A stretch of DNA of 33,597 nucleotides from Pseudomonadota bacterium (GTDB taxonomy: Bacteria; Pseudomonadota; Gammaproteobacteria; Burkholderiales; Burkholderiaceae_C). A program made the translations under genes and the position numbers. Shown in pieces: positions 10,446-18,807 of this stretch. How positions within the stretch are numbered: position 1 is the stretch's first letter; each line of letters starts with the position of its first letter. The notes under the pieces are model-generated. The model ran no database searches, was not told the DNA's origin, and worked only from the letters and a program-made list of their open reading frames with translations. The stretch covers positions 1 to 33,597 of the forward strand of contig JAEZZU010000204.1 of the NCBI GenBank assembly GCA_023418355.1. Reading direction: 5' to 3'.

Positions 10446-10509
10446 ATTCCAGCCAAGCCTGTGGGCTTTTCAGTTCAACGCCTGCTTCGCTTGCAAGGGC
10501 CTCGCGCAC

Positions 10510-11436
10510 ATGAACGATTTTCTCCCCCAGCTGATACAGCAGCTCTTCAATGGCCTCTCACTGGGAGCCATTTACGCCCTGATCGCCATTGGCTACACCA
10601 TGGTCTACGGCATCATCGGCATGATCAATTTTGCGCACGGCGACATCTACATGATTGGTGCCTATGTCGGGCTGGTGACGCTCTCCGCAGTCGGGATACA
10701 AGGCACCGTCCCGATCTGGATGGTGATTGGTCTGATGCTGATCGTGGCCGTCATCATCACCGGCATCTATGGCTTTGCCGTAGAACAGGTGGCCTACAAG
10801 CCCGTGCGCAACAGCCCGCGTCTGGTGGCTTTGATCTCAGCCATTGGTATGTCCATCTTCCTGCAGAACTGGGTAGCACTGGGTCAGGGCGCACGTGACA
10901 TGGCTGTGCCCTCTTTGCTGCCAGGCGCTTTCCAGCTGGAGATGTCAGGAGGCTTTGAAGTCTTTGTGCCCTACACCCGCATTCTGATCATTGCCGTGGT
11001 GGTGGTACTGATGCTGCTGCTGACGCTCTACATCAAGCACTCTCGCATGGGCCGAGCCTCACGCGCCTGCTCGCAGGACATGCACATGGCCAGCCTGCTG
11101 GGCATCAACACCAACCGCGTGATCTCCTTCACCTTCATTCTGGGTGCCATGCTGGCAGCCGTCGGCGGCGTGCTGATTGCACTGGCCGTGGGCAAGCTCA
11201 ACCCCTTCATCGGTTTTATCGCGGGCATCAAGGCCTTCACGGCTGCAGTGCTGGGAGGCATTGGCAGCATTCCTGGGGCCATGCTCGGTGGCGTCATTCT
11301 GGGCATTGCCGAAACCCTGGCTGCTGCCTATATCTCGTCGGAATACAAAGACATCGTGGCGTTCAGCCTGCTAGTGCTGATTCTGCTGTTCCGTCCCACA
11401 GGCCTGCTGGGCAAACCTGAAGTGGAGAAAGTCTGA
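10510..11436 (+). CDS. livH: Branched-chain amino acid ABC transporter permease LivH
   Basis: 308 residues, a multi-spanning inner-membrane protein that forms half of the Liv translocation channel with LivM. The beginning, QLIQQLFNGLSLGAIYALIAIGYTMVYGIIGMINFAHGD, is the family hallmark, and the C-terminal part carries GGIGSIPGAMLGG and FRPTGLLG. The open frame extends back to 10438, but residues before MNDFLPQ are not hydrophobic or conserved, so I start at ATG 10510; AAGGG at 10495-10499 lies 10 nt upstream. Its stop overlaps the livM start by one base (TGATG), implying coupled translation. Confidence 0.94.
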   Translation: MNDFLPQLIQQLFNGLSLGAIYALIAIGYTMVYGIIGMINFAHGDIYMIGAYVGLVTLSAVGIQGTVPIWMVIGLMLIVAVIITGIYGFAVEQVAYKPVRNSPRLVALISAIGMSIFLQNWVALGQGARDMAVPSLLPGAFQLEMSGGFEVFVPYTRILIIAVVVVLMLLLTLYIKHSRMGRASRACSQDMHMASLLGINTNRVISFTFILGAMLAAVGGVLIALAVGKLNPFIGFIAGIKAFTAAVLGGIGSIPGAMLGGVILGIAETLAAAYISSEYKDIVAFSLLVLILLFRPTGLLGKPEVEKV

Positions 11437-12683
11437 TGAAACGACTGCTCCTGAACCTCGGCCCCGCACTGATGGCAGCAGTGGTCACAGCCTTGCTGGT
11501 CACCCCCATTTTTGGTCTGCAGCTGCAGCGCGTGGGTGGACAAATGCGGCTGGATCCACACTGGAACTACGTGCTGTGGGCCACCTTGATCGTGTTTGTG
11601 GTGCAAATCCTCAAACCCACGCTCAAAGGTATGGCCCAAGGCATTCGCCTGCCCTCCATACCCAGCCTGCCCGCAAAACTGCACAACGCGCTGATCTTTG
11701 CCGCCTTGCTGCTGGCCGTCAGCTGGCCTTTTTTTGCTGGACGTAACGCCATCGACATTGCCACCCTGGCCATGATTTACGTCATGCTCGGGCTGGGGCT
11801 GAACATTGTTGTGGGCTTTGCAGGCTTGCTGGATCTGGGCTTTGTGGGCTTTTACGCCGTAGGCGCCTATACCTACGCCCTGCTCTTTCACTGGGCAGGC
11901 TGGAGCTTCTGGGAATCCTTGCCTTTGGCTGGTGCAGCGGCAGCGCTGTTTGGCTTTTTGCTGGGCTTTCCCGTGCTGCGTCTGCGCGGTGACTATCTGG
12001 CCATTGTGACCCTGGGCTTTGGCGAAATCATCCGCCTGCTGCTGATCAACCTGAATGAATGGACTGGTGGCCCAGACGGTATTTCTGGCATCCCCAAGCC
12101 CACCGTCTTTGGCTACGAGATGACCCGTAATCCGACGACAGAAGGCGGCACCACCTTCCACCAGCTCATGGGCTGGGAGTTCAGCTCCGTGCACATGGTC
12201 ATCTTCCTGTACCTGATGGCGCTGATGCTGGCCGTCGTCACGCTGTGGGTATCCAACCGCCTGATCCGCATGCCCATTGGCCGTGCCTGGGAAGCCTTGC
12301 GGGAAGACGAAATTGCCTGCCGCTCTCTGGGCCTGAGCCCCATGCGCATCAAGCTCTCAGCCTTCACGCTGGGCGCCATGTTTGCGGGCTTTGGCGGTGC
12401 CTTCTTTGCGGCACGCCAGGGCATTGTGAACCCCGAGTCCTTCACCTTCATCGAGTCGGCGCTGATTCTGGCCATTGTGGTGCTGGGCGGCATGGGTTCT
12501 CAGCTGGGGGTGATCGTGGCTGCGATCTTGATTACCGTGCTGCCCGAGCTGGCACGCGAGTTCTCGGAATACCGCATGCTGATCTTTGGTCTGGTCATGA
12601 TCTTGATGATGGTCTGGCGTCCGCAGGGCCTGTTCCCTGTCACACGCCCCCACGTGGAAGTGCCGCAAAAAGCAGGCAGCTGA
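11436..12683 (+). CDS. livM: Branched-chain amino acid ABC transporter permease LivM
   Basis: 415 residues, the second Liv permease. It has an N-terminal extension with two hydrophobic segments before the conserved core, which starts around AMIYVMLGLGLNIVVGFAGLLDLG. The cytoplasmic coupling loop IGRAWEALREDEIACRSLGL, contacting the ATPases, and the ending MVWRPQGLFP are typical of LivM. It starts within the livH stop codon. A 38-nt gap separates it from livG. Confidence 0.94.
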   Translation: MKRLLLNLGPALMAAVVTALLVTPIFGLQLQRVGGQMRLDPHWNYVLWATLIVFVVQILKPTLKGMAQGIRLPSIPSLPAKLHNALIFAALLLAVSWPFFAGRNAIDIATLAMIYVMLGLGLNIVVGFAGLLDLGFVGFYAVGAYTYALLFHWAGWSFWESLPLAGAAAALFGFLLGFPVLRLRGDYLAIVTLGFGEIIRLLLINLNEWTGGPDGISGIPKPTVFGYEMTRNPTTEGGTTFHQLMGWEFSSVHMVIFLYLMALMLAVVTLWVSNRLIRMPIGRAWEALREDEIACRSLGLSPMRIKLSAFTLGAMFAGFGGAFFAARQGIVNPESFTFIESALILAIVVLGGMGSQLGVIVAAILITVLPELAREFSEYRMLIFGLVMILMMVWRPQGLFPVTRPHVEVPQKAGS

Positions 12684-12721
12684 CCTTCATCCCATGCCCC
12701 TATTGAAAAAGAAATCACAGC

Positions 12722-13492
12722 ATGCATAGCAGCCATTTGTTGAACGTCAAAGACCTGAGCATGCGCTTTGGCGGCCTGCTCGCGGTCGATGGCGTCAGTA
12801 TTGACCTCGCCGAAAAACAGATCCTTGGCATCATCGGCCCCAACGGGGCTGGCAAGACCACGGTGTTCAACTGCATCAGCGGCTTTTACACGCCTTCTGG
12901 CGGCAGTATCTCCCTGCAAGGCGAGAGCATTGCCGGCCTGGGCAGCCACAAGGTGGCTCGCAAGGGGGTGGTCCGCACCTTCCAGAACGTGCGCCTGTTC
13001 AAGCGCATGACCGTGCTGGAAAACCTGATGGTGGCCCAGCACCAGACAGCGCGTGTCTCCGTGCTCGCAGGCTTGTTCAATACCTCCAGCTTTCGCAGGC
13101 AGGAGGCCGAAGCCATTGAGCGCAGCATGCACTGGCTGGACTACATGGGCCTGCGCGACTTTGCCAACCGCGAAGCCGGCAATCTGGCCTATGGTCACCA
13201 GCGCCGCCTCGAAATAGCGCGCTGCATGATCACCGAGCCCAAGGTGCTGATGCTCGATGAACCCGCCGCAGGCCTGAACCCTCAGGAAAAAATCGATCTG
13301 CAGGGACTGATTCGCCAGCTGCGCGATCAGTACGGCGTGGCCATCCTGCTCATCGAGCACGACATGGGTCTGGTCATGGGCGTGTCTGAGCGCATCACGG
13401 TGATGGAATATGGCAAGCCCATTGCCCATGGCACACCGGAAGAAGTCAAAAACAATGAACGGGTCATCAAGGCCTATCTGGGAGAGTCCTGA
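12722..13492 (+). CDS. livG: Branched-chain amino acid ABC transporter ATPase LivG
   Basis: 256 residues. It powers import together with LivF on the cytoplasmic face. Walker A is GPNGAGKTT (39-47), the signature is the LivG-specific form LAYGHQRRLEIAR (155-167) in place of LSGGQ, and Walker B is VLMLDEP (175-181) with catalytic Glu180. His213 in LIEHDM is the switch histidine. The ribosome binding site before ATG 12722 is weak. Its stop overlaps the livF ATG by one base. Confidence 0.95.
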   Translation: MHSSHLLNVKDLSMRFGGLLAVDGVSIDLAEKQILGIIGPNGAGKTTVFNCISGFYTPSGGSISLQGESIAGLGSHKVARKGVVRTFQNVRLFKRMTVLENLMVAQHQTARVSVLAGLFNTSSFRRQEAEAIERSMHWLDYMGLRDFANREAGNLAYGHQRRLEIARCMITEPKVLMLDEPAAGLNPQEKIDLQGLIRQLRDQYGVAILLIEHDMGLVMGVSERITVMEYGKPIAHGTPEEVKNNERVIKAYLGES

Positions 13493-14211
13493 TGGCACAG
13501 CCCACCCCCATGCTTGAGCTGGAACAGATCAGCACCCACTATGGCTCCATCTGCGCCGTGAATCAGGTATCTCTGCACGTCAACAAGGGTGAGATCGTCA
13601 GCCTGATTGGCTCCAACGGCGCGGGCAAGACCTCGCTGCTGATGACCGTCTGCGGCAACCCGCGTGCCACGGGCGGCACCATCCATTTTGAGGGCGAAGA
13701 CATCACCAACCTGCCCACGCACCACATCATGCAGCGGGGCATTGCCATCTCTCCGGAAGGGCGACGCATCTTCCCGGATCTGACGGTGATCGAGAACCTG
13801 CAGATGGGCGGTTTTTTCCTCGGCAAGGAAGAGATTGCCGCAGGCATGGAACACGTATTTCACCTGTTCCCCCGCCTGAAGGAGCGCGCGACCCAGCGTG
13901 CAGGCACCATGTCAGGCGGTGAGCAGCAAATGCTGGCCATTGGCCGCGCGCTCATGTCCAAGCCGCGCTTGCTGCTGATGGACGAACCCACGCTGGGACT
14001 GGCACCGCTCATCATTGCGCAGATCTTTGACATCATCCAGACCATACGCAACGAAGGCGTGACCGTGTTTCTGGTCGAGCAGAACGCCAACCGCGCCCTG
14101 CAGATTGCCGACCGTGGCTATGTGCTGGAAAACGGCAAGCTGGTACTGGAAGACACCGGAGCCAACCTGCTCCAAAACGACGCCGTGCGCAAAGCCTATC
14201 TGGGCGGCTGA
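13492..14211 (+). CDS. livF: Branched-chain amino acid ABC transporter ATPase LivF
   Basis: 239 residues, second ATPase of the Liv importer. Walker A GSNGAGKTS (40-48), LivF-type region AISPEGRRIFPDLTV (85-99), signature MSGGEQQMLAIGRAL (140-154), Walker B LLLMDEP (160-166) and VEQNAN for the switch region. It ends the livKHMGF operon and is followed by a strong bidirectional terminator. The gene order and tight overlaps mark the five genes as one transport system. Confidence 0.95.
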   Translation: MAQPTPMLELEQISTHYGSICAVNQVSLHVNKGEIVSLIGSNGAGKTSLLMTVCGNPRATGGTIHFEGEDITNLPTHHIMQRGIAISPEGRRIFPDLTVIENLQMGGFFLGKEEIAAGMEHVFHLFPRLKERATQRAGTMSGGEQQMLAIGRALMSKPRLLLMDEPTLGLAPLIIAQIFDIIQTIRNEGVTVFLVEQNANRALQIADRGYVLENGKLVLEDTGANLLQNDAVRKAYLGG

Positions 14212-14230
14212 AAAACGAGTGCGGCCCCAT

Positions 14231-14267
14231 AAAAAAACAGGCATCGCATTGCGATGCCTGTTTTTTT
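14231..14267. terminator. Bidirectional terminator between livF and dctM
   Basis: A 17-nt arm (14231-14247: seven As then CAGGCATCGC) pairs perfectly with 14251-14267 (GCGATGCCTG then seven Ts) across a 3-nt loop. The A-run on one side and the T-run on the other make it work in both directions for the converging livF and dctM genes. Confidence 0.93.
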
Positions 14268-14280
14268 GGGAGAGCAGCTT

Positions 14281-15564
14281 CTAGAAGCCCAGATAGTGAG
14301 GCAGCCACACCGACAGCGCTGGCACAAAGGTCAGCAGCAGCAGCACGATAAGTTGCGCGATCAGGAACGGCGGCAGCTCCTTGTTCAGCTCGGTCAGCGT
14401 GGTCTTGGTGGCGACACAGGTCACAAACAGCAGCCCCCCTACAGGCGGCGTGATCATGCCCAGCGTCAGGTTCACCACCACCACCATGGCGAACTGAATG
14501 GGATCAATGCCCAGTGCATAAGCAATGGGAGCCAGGATGGGCACCAGAATCATGATGCCGGGCAGGGGCTCCATGAAAATGCCAAAGATCAGCAGCAGCA
14601 CGTTCACTGCCAGCAGGAACATCACGGGCGAGAGTTCCCAGCTGATGATCAGCTCCGACAGGTACTGGGGCACACCTTCCACGGTCAGAATCCAGGCAAA
14701 CGGCTGTGAGGCCGCCATCACCAGCAGCACGGAAGCTGTCAGCAGCGCCGAGCGTGCCGTAATGCCGGGAATGGCATCCCAGCGCAGGGTGCGATAAATC
14801 CACTTGCCGCAGACAAAGGCATAGACCACGGCCACGACAGAAGCTTCCGTGGGCGTGAACACACCAAAGCGGATGCCGATGATGATCAGCGCCACCAGCA
14901 GCAGCACGGGAATGGCCTTGAGCGTGTTGAGCAGCATTTCCCTGCCCGAAGGACGGGGCTCCGTCGAGCGGTAGCCGCGCTTTTTGCACACCCACCAGTT
15001 AACCACGCACAGCGCTGCAGCAATCAGCAGACCGGGCACGAAACCCGCCACAAACAGCGCGCCGACCGAGACATTCTCATCCTGCAGTGCATAGATGATC
15101 ATGGTGATCGAAGGCGGAATGATGGGGCCTATGATGGCGGAGTTGGCCGTCAGCGCCGCTGCGTAAGGACGGTCATAGCCGGCCTTGGTCATCATCTTGG
15201 TCATCATGGCACCGGGGCCTGCGGCATCGGCCAGCGCAGAGCCAGAGATACCAGCAAACAGCACGGATGAGCCCACATTGGCATAGCCCAGACCACCACG
15301 CAGATGGCCCACAAACTGCGCCGCAAAGCGCAGCAGCACATGGGTAAGCGCACCGCCGGACATCAACTCGGCCGCAAAAATGAAGAACGGCACGGCCATC
15401 AGCGGAAAGCTGTCGATGCCCGTGAACATCTCCTTGAAGACCACCAGCTGCGGATAGCGGCCACCCACAAACACTGCAATGGCCGAAGCAATCGCCAGCG
15501 CAAACGCGATGGGAAAGCCCAGCACCATCAGCACAACCAGGCCAATAATCAACGTCAAAGTCAT
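14281..15564 (-). CDS. dctM: TRAP transporter large permease (DctM)
   Basis: 427 residues, highly hydrophobic, the main translocating subunit of a tripartite ATP-independent periplasmic transporter driven by an ion gradient. The start MTLTLIIGLVVLMVLGFPIAFALAIAS-type sequence, the segment SGSALADAAGPGAMMTKMM and NSAIIGPIIPPSI are DctM landmarks. AAGGAA sits about 6 nt before the ATG at 15564. It is the last gene of dctPQM, 24 nt after dctQ, and ends at the bidirectional terminator. The substrate, usually an organic acid, cannot be read from the permease. Confidence 0.93.
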   Translation of the reverse strand: MTLTLIIGLVVLMVLGFPIAFALAIASAIAVFVGGRYPQLVVFKEMFTGIDSFPLMAVPFFIFAAELMSGGALTHVLLRFAAQFVGHLRGGLGYANVGSSVLFAGISGSALADAAGPGAMMTKMMTKAGYDRPYAAALTANSAIIGPIIPPSITMIIYALQDENVSVGALFVAGFVPGLLIAAALCVVNWWVCKKRGYRSTEPRPSGREMLLNTLKAIPVLLLVALIIIGIRFGVFTPTEASVVAVVYAFVCGKWIYRTLRWDAIPGITARSALLTASVLLVMAASQPFAWILTVEGVPQYLSELIISWELSPVMFLLAVNVLLLIFGIFMEPLPGIMILVPILAPIAYALGIDPIQFAMVVVVNLTLGMITPPVGGLLFVTCVATKTTLTELNKELPPFLIAQLIVLLLLTFVPALSVWLPHYLGF

Positions 15565-15588
15565 TGTGATTCCTTGTTCTGGTCCTGC

Positions 15589-16104
15589 TTACAGCGAGCC
15601 TGCGGCTTCGCTGTCAATGTCGTCCGAGTGCTCATACTCTCCGGCCACAATGTACTTGCGTGCAATCAGGAGCAGGTGCACCAGCATGAGCACAAAGCCC
15701 ACGGGCATGGCGGCGTAGATGAAGGAAATCGGAATGTCCGTGGCGGCCGTGCTCTGAAAGCGTGTGCGCCAGACATAGTCGCTGGAGGCCACGGCCATGA
15801 AGATGAAAAAGGCCGACAGACCCAGCACCACCATGCTGCGCAGCACCTGGGCCGTGCGCGTGTTTACCGCACGGTGCAGGTTGTCAATGGCCACATGGCC
15901 ACCAAAGCGCAGCGCCAGACCGGCACCCAGAAAGGCCACCCAGATCATCATGTGGCGCGCCACTTCTTCGGCCCAGATGATGGAGTCCCCCGTGGAGTAA
16001 CGCAGCACCACATTGGCAAACACGATGCAGGCCATGGCCAGCAGCAAAAAAATCAGTAACCAGCGATTGGCAACGACCAATCCTCGTTCAAAGCGATCCA
16101 GCAT
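15589..16104 (-). CDS. dctQ: TRAP transporter small permease (DctQ)
   Basis: 171 residues with four predicted membrane segments (about 14-36, 49-67, 88-108 and 130-150), the usual DctQ architecture. DctQ binds DctM and is needed for transport. The core SIIWAEEVARHMMIWVAFLGAGLALRFGGHVAIDNL is typical of the family. The gene lies 199 nt after dctP and a stem-loop occupies that gap. A charged C-terminal tail (YEHSDDIDSEAAGSL) ends the protein. Confidence 0.9.
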   Translation of the reverse strand: MLDRFERGLVVANRWLLIFLLLAMACIVFANVVLRYSTGDSIIWAEEVARHMMIWVAFLGAGLALRFGGHVAIDNLHRAVNTRTAQVLRSMVVLGLSAFFIFMAVASSDYVWRTRFQSTAATDIPISFIYAAMPVGFVLMLVHLLLIARKYIVAGEYEHSDDIDSEAAGSL

Positions 16105-16230
16105 AGCTTGTTGTTGTGGGCCAGCAGCGGCCCACAGCGCTTTCGTTCAAGAGTCCACACTTCCCGCAGACAGGCCAGCGCCAGCTGCGGGTACCGATGC
16201 ACAGCGCGCTGCATCAACTGCCAACAACAA

Positions 16231-16267
16231 AAAGCCTGCGGGGCTGCACACAGCACACGCAGGCTTT
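16231..16267 (-). terminator. Intra-operon stem-loop between dctP and dctQ
   Basis: AAAGCCTGCG (16231-16240) pairs perfectly with CGCAGGCTTT (16258-16267), with a smaller stem GCTG/CAGC (16243-16246/16251-16254) in the loop. Read on the minus strand the stem ends in CTTTTTG, a short T-run. It sits 36 nt after the dctP stop and would partly stop transcription before dctQM, keeping the binding protein in excess. Confidence 0.65.
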
Positions 16268-16303
16268 GAATTGCCACAGTGGAACAACGGAAGCTGCGCT
16301 TGC

Positions 16304-17290
16304 TTACTTCACGTTAGCGATCGCATCCAGCGTCTGCTGGCCGAACTTCTTGGCGTACTGCTTGTAAGCAGGCTCCAAAGCGGCGCGGAAGGCTGCGGAG
16401 TCGACGTGTTCGACCACTTGCATGCCATGGCTCTTGGCCATTTCCACGCCCTTGGCTTCCACGTCATCCACAAAGGCTCGGGAAGCCTGTGCACCTGCCT
16501 TGGCGCCTTCGGTAAAGGCGGCCTTTTGCGCATCGTTCAGGCTCCCCCAGAAGGAGGGAGACAGAACCAGCACCACAGGTGCATACACGTGAGAAGTCAA
16601 TGTCAGGTGCTTTTGCACTTCCCACAGCTTGGAGGAAGTGAGCACCGAAATGGGGTTCTCCTGACCGTCGATCGTGCCCTGCTGCAGAGCGCTGATCACT
16701 TCGGGCCAAGACATGGGAGTGGGCGCTGCGCCCAGCGTACGGAAGGCCGTGATGTGCACGGGGTTCTCGGTCACGCGGATCTTCAGGCCCTTCAGATCGG
16801 CCACATCCTTGACGGACACCTTGTTGTTGGTCAGGTGCCGGAAGCCCTGCTCACCCCAGGCCAGCGCAACCAGACCGCGTTGCTGGAACTTGGCCAGCAG
16901 GTCCTGACCGAACTTGCCGTCCAGCACCGCGCGGGCGTGCTGGGTGTCGCGGAACAGGAAAGGAATGTCCACGATGCCGACATCGCTCACAAAGTTGCTC
17001 AGCGCGCCAGTGGACACAATCGCAGCTTCCACGGTGCCCAGCTGCAGGCCTTCAATCAGTTCACGCTCACCGCCCAGGGCGCTGGAAGGAAAGTGCTTGA
17101 TGGCAAAAGCACCGTTGGTGGATTTCTCCACCGAATCAGCCCAGGCCTTGGCTGCTGCACCGTAGTGCGAGTTCACGGCCAGCGCATAACCGAGCTTGAC
17201 TTCCTTGGGTGCAGCAATGGCGTGACCAGCAGTCAGTGTCACAGCGGCGCCAGCACAAGCGGCAATAAAAGTACGGCGAATCAAGGCCAT
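16304..17290 (-). CDS. dctP: TRAP transporter periplasmic binding protein (DctP)
   Basis: 328 residues. It binds the substrate in the periplasm and delivers it to DctQM. The signal region MALIRRTFIAACAGAAV has an RRxFI pattern that could be read by Tat, but a Sec route is also possible; cleavage is likely near AIAA-PKE. Family landmarks are GGERELIEGLQLGTVEAAI, LKGLKIRVTENPVHITAFRTLGAAPTPM and DGQENPISV. The arginine in LKIRVTE is the carboxylate-binding Arg conserved in DctP proteins, so an organic acid ligand is likely. GAGGGA precedes the start. First gene of dctPQM. Confidence 0.93.
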   Translation of the reverse strand: MALIRRTFIAACAGAAVTLTAGHAIAAPKEVKLGYALAVNSHYGAAAKAWADSVEKSTNGAFAIKHFPSSALGGERELIEGLQLGTVEAAIVSTGALSNFVSDVGIVDIPFLFRDTQHARAVLDGKFGQDLLAKFQQRGLVALAWGEQGFRHLTNNKVSVKDVADLKGLKIRVTENPVHITAFRTLGAAPTPMSWPEVISALQQGTIDGQENPISVLTSSKLWEVQKHLTLTSHVYAPVVLVLSPSFWGSLNDAQKAAFTEGAKAGAQASRAFVDDVEAKGVEMAKSHGMQVVEHVDSAAFRAALEPAYKQYAKKFGQQTLDAIANVK

Positions 17291-17635
17291 GAATTGTCCC
17301 TCTTCATGTATGGATCAAAAAGCCCTGTGCTGACTTGCATCAAGTCCATGCAACAAGGCTGGAAAACAAAAATTATCTACCAATGCACCAGATTGGCATG
17401 CATCCCACACCACTTTGGGCATTTACCAAAACAAAGGAAAACAAAAGCAAAAACAAGCACTTAAAAATAAATTTCAAGATTCCAAAGATTGGCTACGTGT
17501 TTGTACGCACCTACCAAAAAACGAGGCACCCTTCGCCAGTCGCGAAGTGTTTTACCCGAAAGCTGGACGCAATCGTTACCCAATGTGTCGCTGCTCTCTA
17601 CAATGCCCACTGGTTTCAGTTTCTGAGAAAAATGT
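17291..17635. promoter_or_regulatory. Regulatory gap upstream of dctP, with two operator-like repeats
   Basis: No gene is supported in this 345-nt divergent gap. A minus-strand -10 candidate GATAAT (17377 to 17372) has a poor -35. Beside it CCAAT (17380-17384) and ATTGG (17392-17396) form an inverted repeat with 7-nt spacing in the promoter spacer, and TTGCAT (17335-17340) with ATGCAA (17348-17353), also 7-nt spacing, lies downstream of the predicted start. Upstream is an A-rich stretch (17404-17475), T-rich on the dctP coding strand, which could act as an UP element. The arrangement suggests repressor control; the regulator is not in the window. Confidence 0.4.
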
Positions 17636-18019
17636 ATGGCAACAAGAGCCCCTGTCCCAGCCCCCACCAGCAATGACTCTGCGCTGGTGTCGTGGCTGGT
17701 AGGTGTGGTGGTGGTACTGGTTGCGACACTGGTCGTGGGAGGCTACTGGATGCAGTCTCAGAACCAGCAGGCAGTCCAGCAATACCAGCAGGAACAGCAA
17801 TACCGCACCTATCTGAACAACACCCGGCCAGACCCGGTTTCTGCCCCCGCTGCGCCCCCTCCAGACATCGCCGAGGCCCGCGAAACCCGCGCCTACCTGC
17901 TGGCCCACCCGGCAGTCACCCCCGGTGAAGGCTTTAACAAACCCGGCGTGCAAGCCACGGGCAAAGCCATTGCGCAGGCCATTGATCGCGCCCAGAGCGC
18001 ACAGCAGCTATCAAAATAA
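17636..18019 (+). CDS. Small single-pass membrane protein, unknown function
   Basis: 127 residues, no family recognised. A short N-terminal region is followed by one hydrophobic segment (about 17-38, VSWLVGVVVVLVATLVVGGYW), then a Gln-rich, probably helical stretch (42-56), a Pro/Ala-rich linker (64-76) and a C-terminal part that is likely soluble. By the positive-inside rule the orientation is unclear. The ATG at 17636 lacks a good Shine-Dalgarno sequence. The last codons (QQLSK, stop) lie inside a dispersed repeat, so the C-terminus may have been set by repeat insertion. Confidence 0.6.
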   Translation: MATRAPVPAPTSNDSALVSWLVGVVVVLVATLVVGGYWMQSQNQQAVQQYQQEQQYRTYLNNTRPDPVSAPAAPPPDIAEARETRAYLLAHPAVTPGEGFNKPGVQATGKAIAQAIDRAQSAQQLSK

Positions 18020-18105
18020 AAGCTGTCAGCGCTTGATAAATCTAAATTTCAGACACTTATGTATCTGAAACACAGATAAATCGAGCGCTGGCAGCTCTCG
18101 TTTTT
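18003..18105 (+). repeat. Dispersed palindromic repeat acting as terminator between convergent genes
   Basis: It starts with a 16-nt segment AGCAGCTATCAAAATA (18003-18018) that recurs exactly at 27273-27288. Then AGCTGTCAGCGCTTGAT (18021-18037) pairs with 18080-18096 with two G-U type mismatches, enclosing TTTCAGA (18047-18053) with TCTGAAA (18064-18070). A T-run at 18101-18105 follows. It separates the converging genes ending at 18019 and 18116 and overlaps the end of the first. Confidence 0.7.
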
Positions 18106-18115
18106 AAAGCAGTGC

Positions 18116-18667
18116 TTATTTGCGGTGCTGCTCAACCCAGGCCACGAACTGCGCAACGAACTTCTGCACATAGGCATGGCTGCGCTCACCGATGCTGCCA
18201 TCGGCCGTGAAAAAGTCATCCTTGTACTGCAGGAACATTTCAGGCTGGCCCAGCGTGGGCATGTTCAGGAAAGACAGCACATTGCGCAGGTGCTGCTGCG
18301 CCATGGCGGTACCAGCAGCGCCGGGCGACATGCCCATCACCGCTGCAGGCTTGCCATCCCAGACGCTTTGACCGTAGGGGCGCGAGCCCTGATCCAGTGC
18401 ATTCTTGAGCACGCCGGGAATGGAGCGGTTGTACTCTGGCGTCACAAACAGCACGGCATCCACACCGCGCAGCGCATCGCGAAACTGCTTGACGGCGGCC
18501 ACCTCGTTGCCATCTGCATCCTGGTTGTACAGGGGCAGATCACCGATTGGCACTTGCGTGAACTGCACCCCGGCAGGCGCCATCTTGATCACGGCCTGCG
18601 CCAGCTGGCGGTTGAACGAGTCTTTGCGCAGACTGCCCACAATCACGGCGATGTGGATTTGGCTCAT
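18116..18667 (-). CDS. NAD(P)H-dependent FMN reductase, ChrR/YieF-like
   Basis: 183 residues. Flavoproteins of this family reduce quinones, chromate or azo compounds with NAD(P)H in the cytosol. The FMN phosphate loop GSLRKDSFN (11-19) and the isoalloxazine-contacting segment TPEYNRSIPGVLKNALD (76-92) are clear. Compared with E. coli ChrR the length and motif positions match. GGAG lies 8 nt before ATG 18667, which is preferred over the longer frame from 18733. It is transcribed alone, divergent from the ECF ATPase gene. The true substrate is unknown. Confidence 0.87.
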   Translation of the reverse strand: MSQIHIAVIVGSLRKDSFNRQLAQAVIKMAPAGVQFTQVPIGDLPLYNQDADGNEVAAVKQFRDALRGVDAVLFVTPEYNRSIPGVLKNALDQGSRPYGQSVWDGKPAAVMGMSPGAAGTAMAQQHLRNVLSFLNMPTLGQPEMFLQYKDDFFTADGSIGERSHAYVQKFVAQFVAWVEQHRK

Positions 18668-18807
18668 AACAATCACTCCAGAGTTGGTGGAAAACCCATT
18701 ATGCGCCCCTGCCCTGCGGCGCTTCGTGGGCACACACCTACAAGCACGGACTGCGGGTGCCGATCAGGCAGAATGCGCATTGCTCTGCGCTGTCTCCGTC
18801 TGTCTGC

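Noticed and set aside
17335..17702. Short open frames in the dctP upstream gap
   Set aside because: They overlap the predicted promoter and operators or the start of the small membrane protein, and lack ribosome sites and recognisable sequence.
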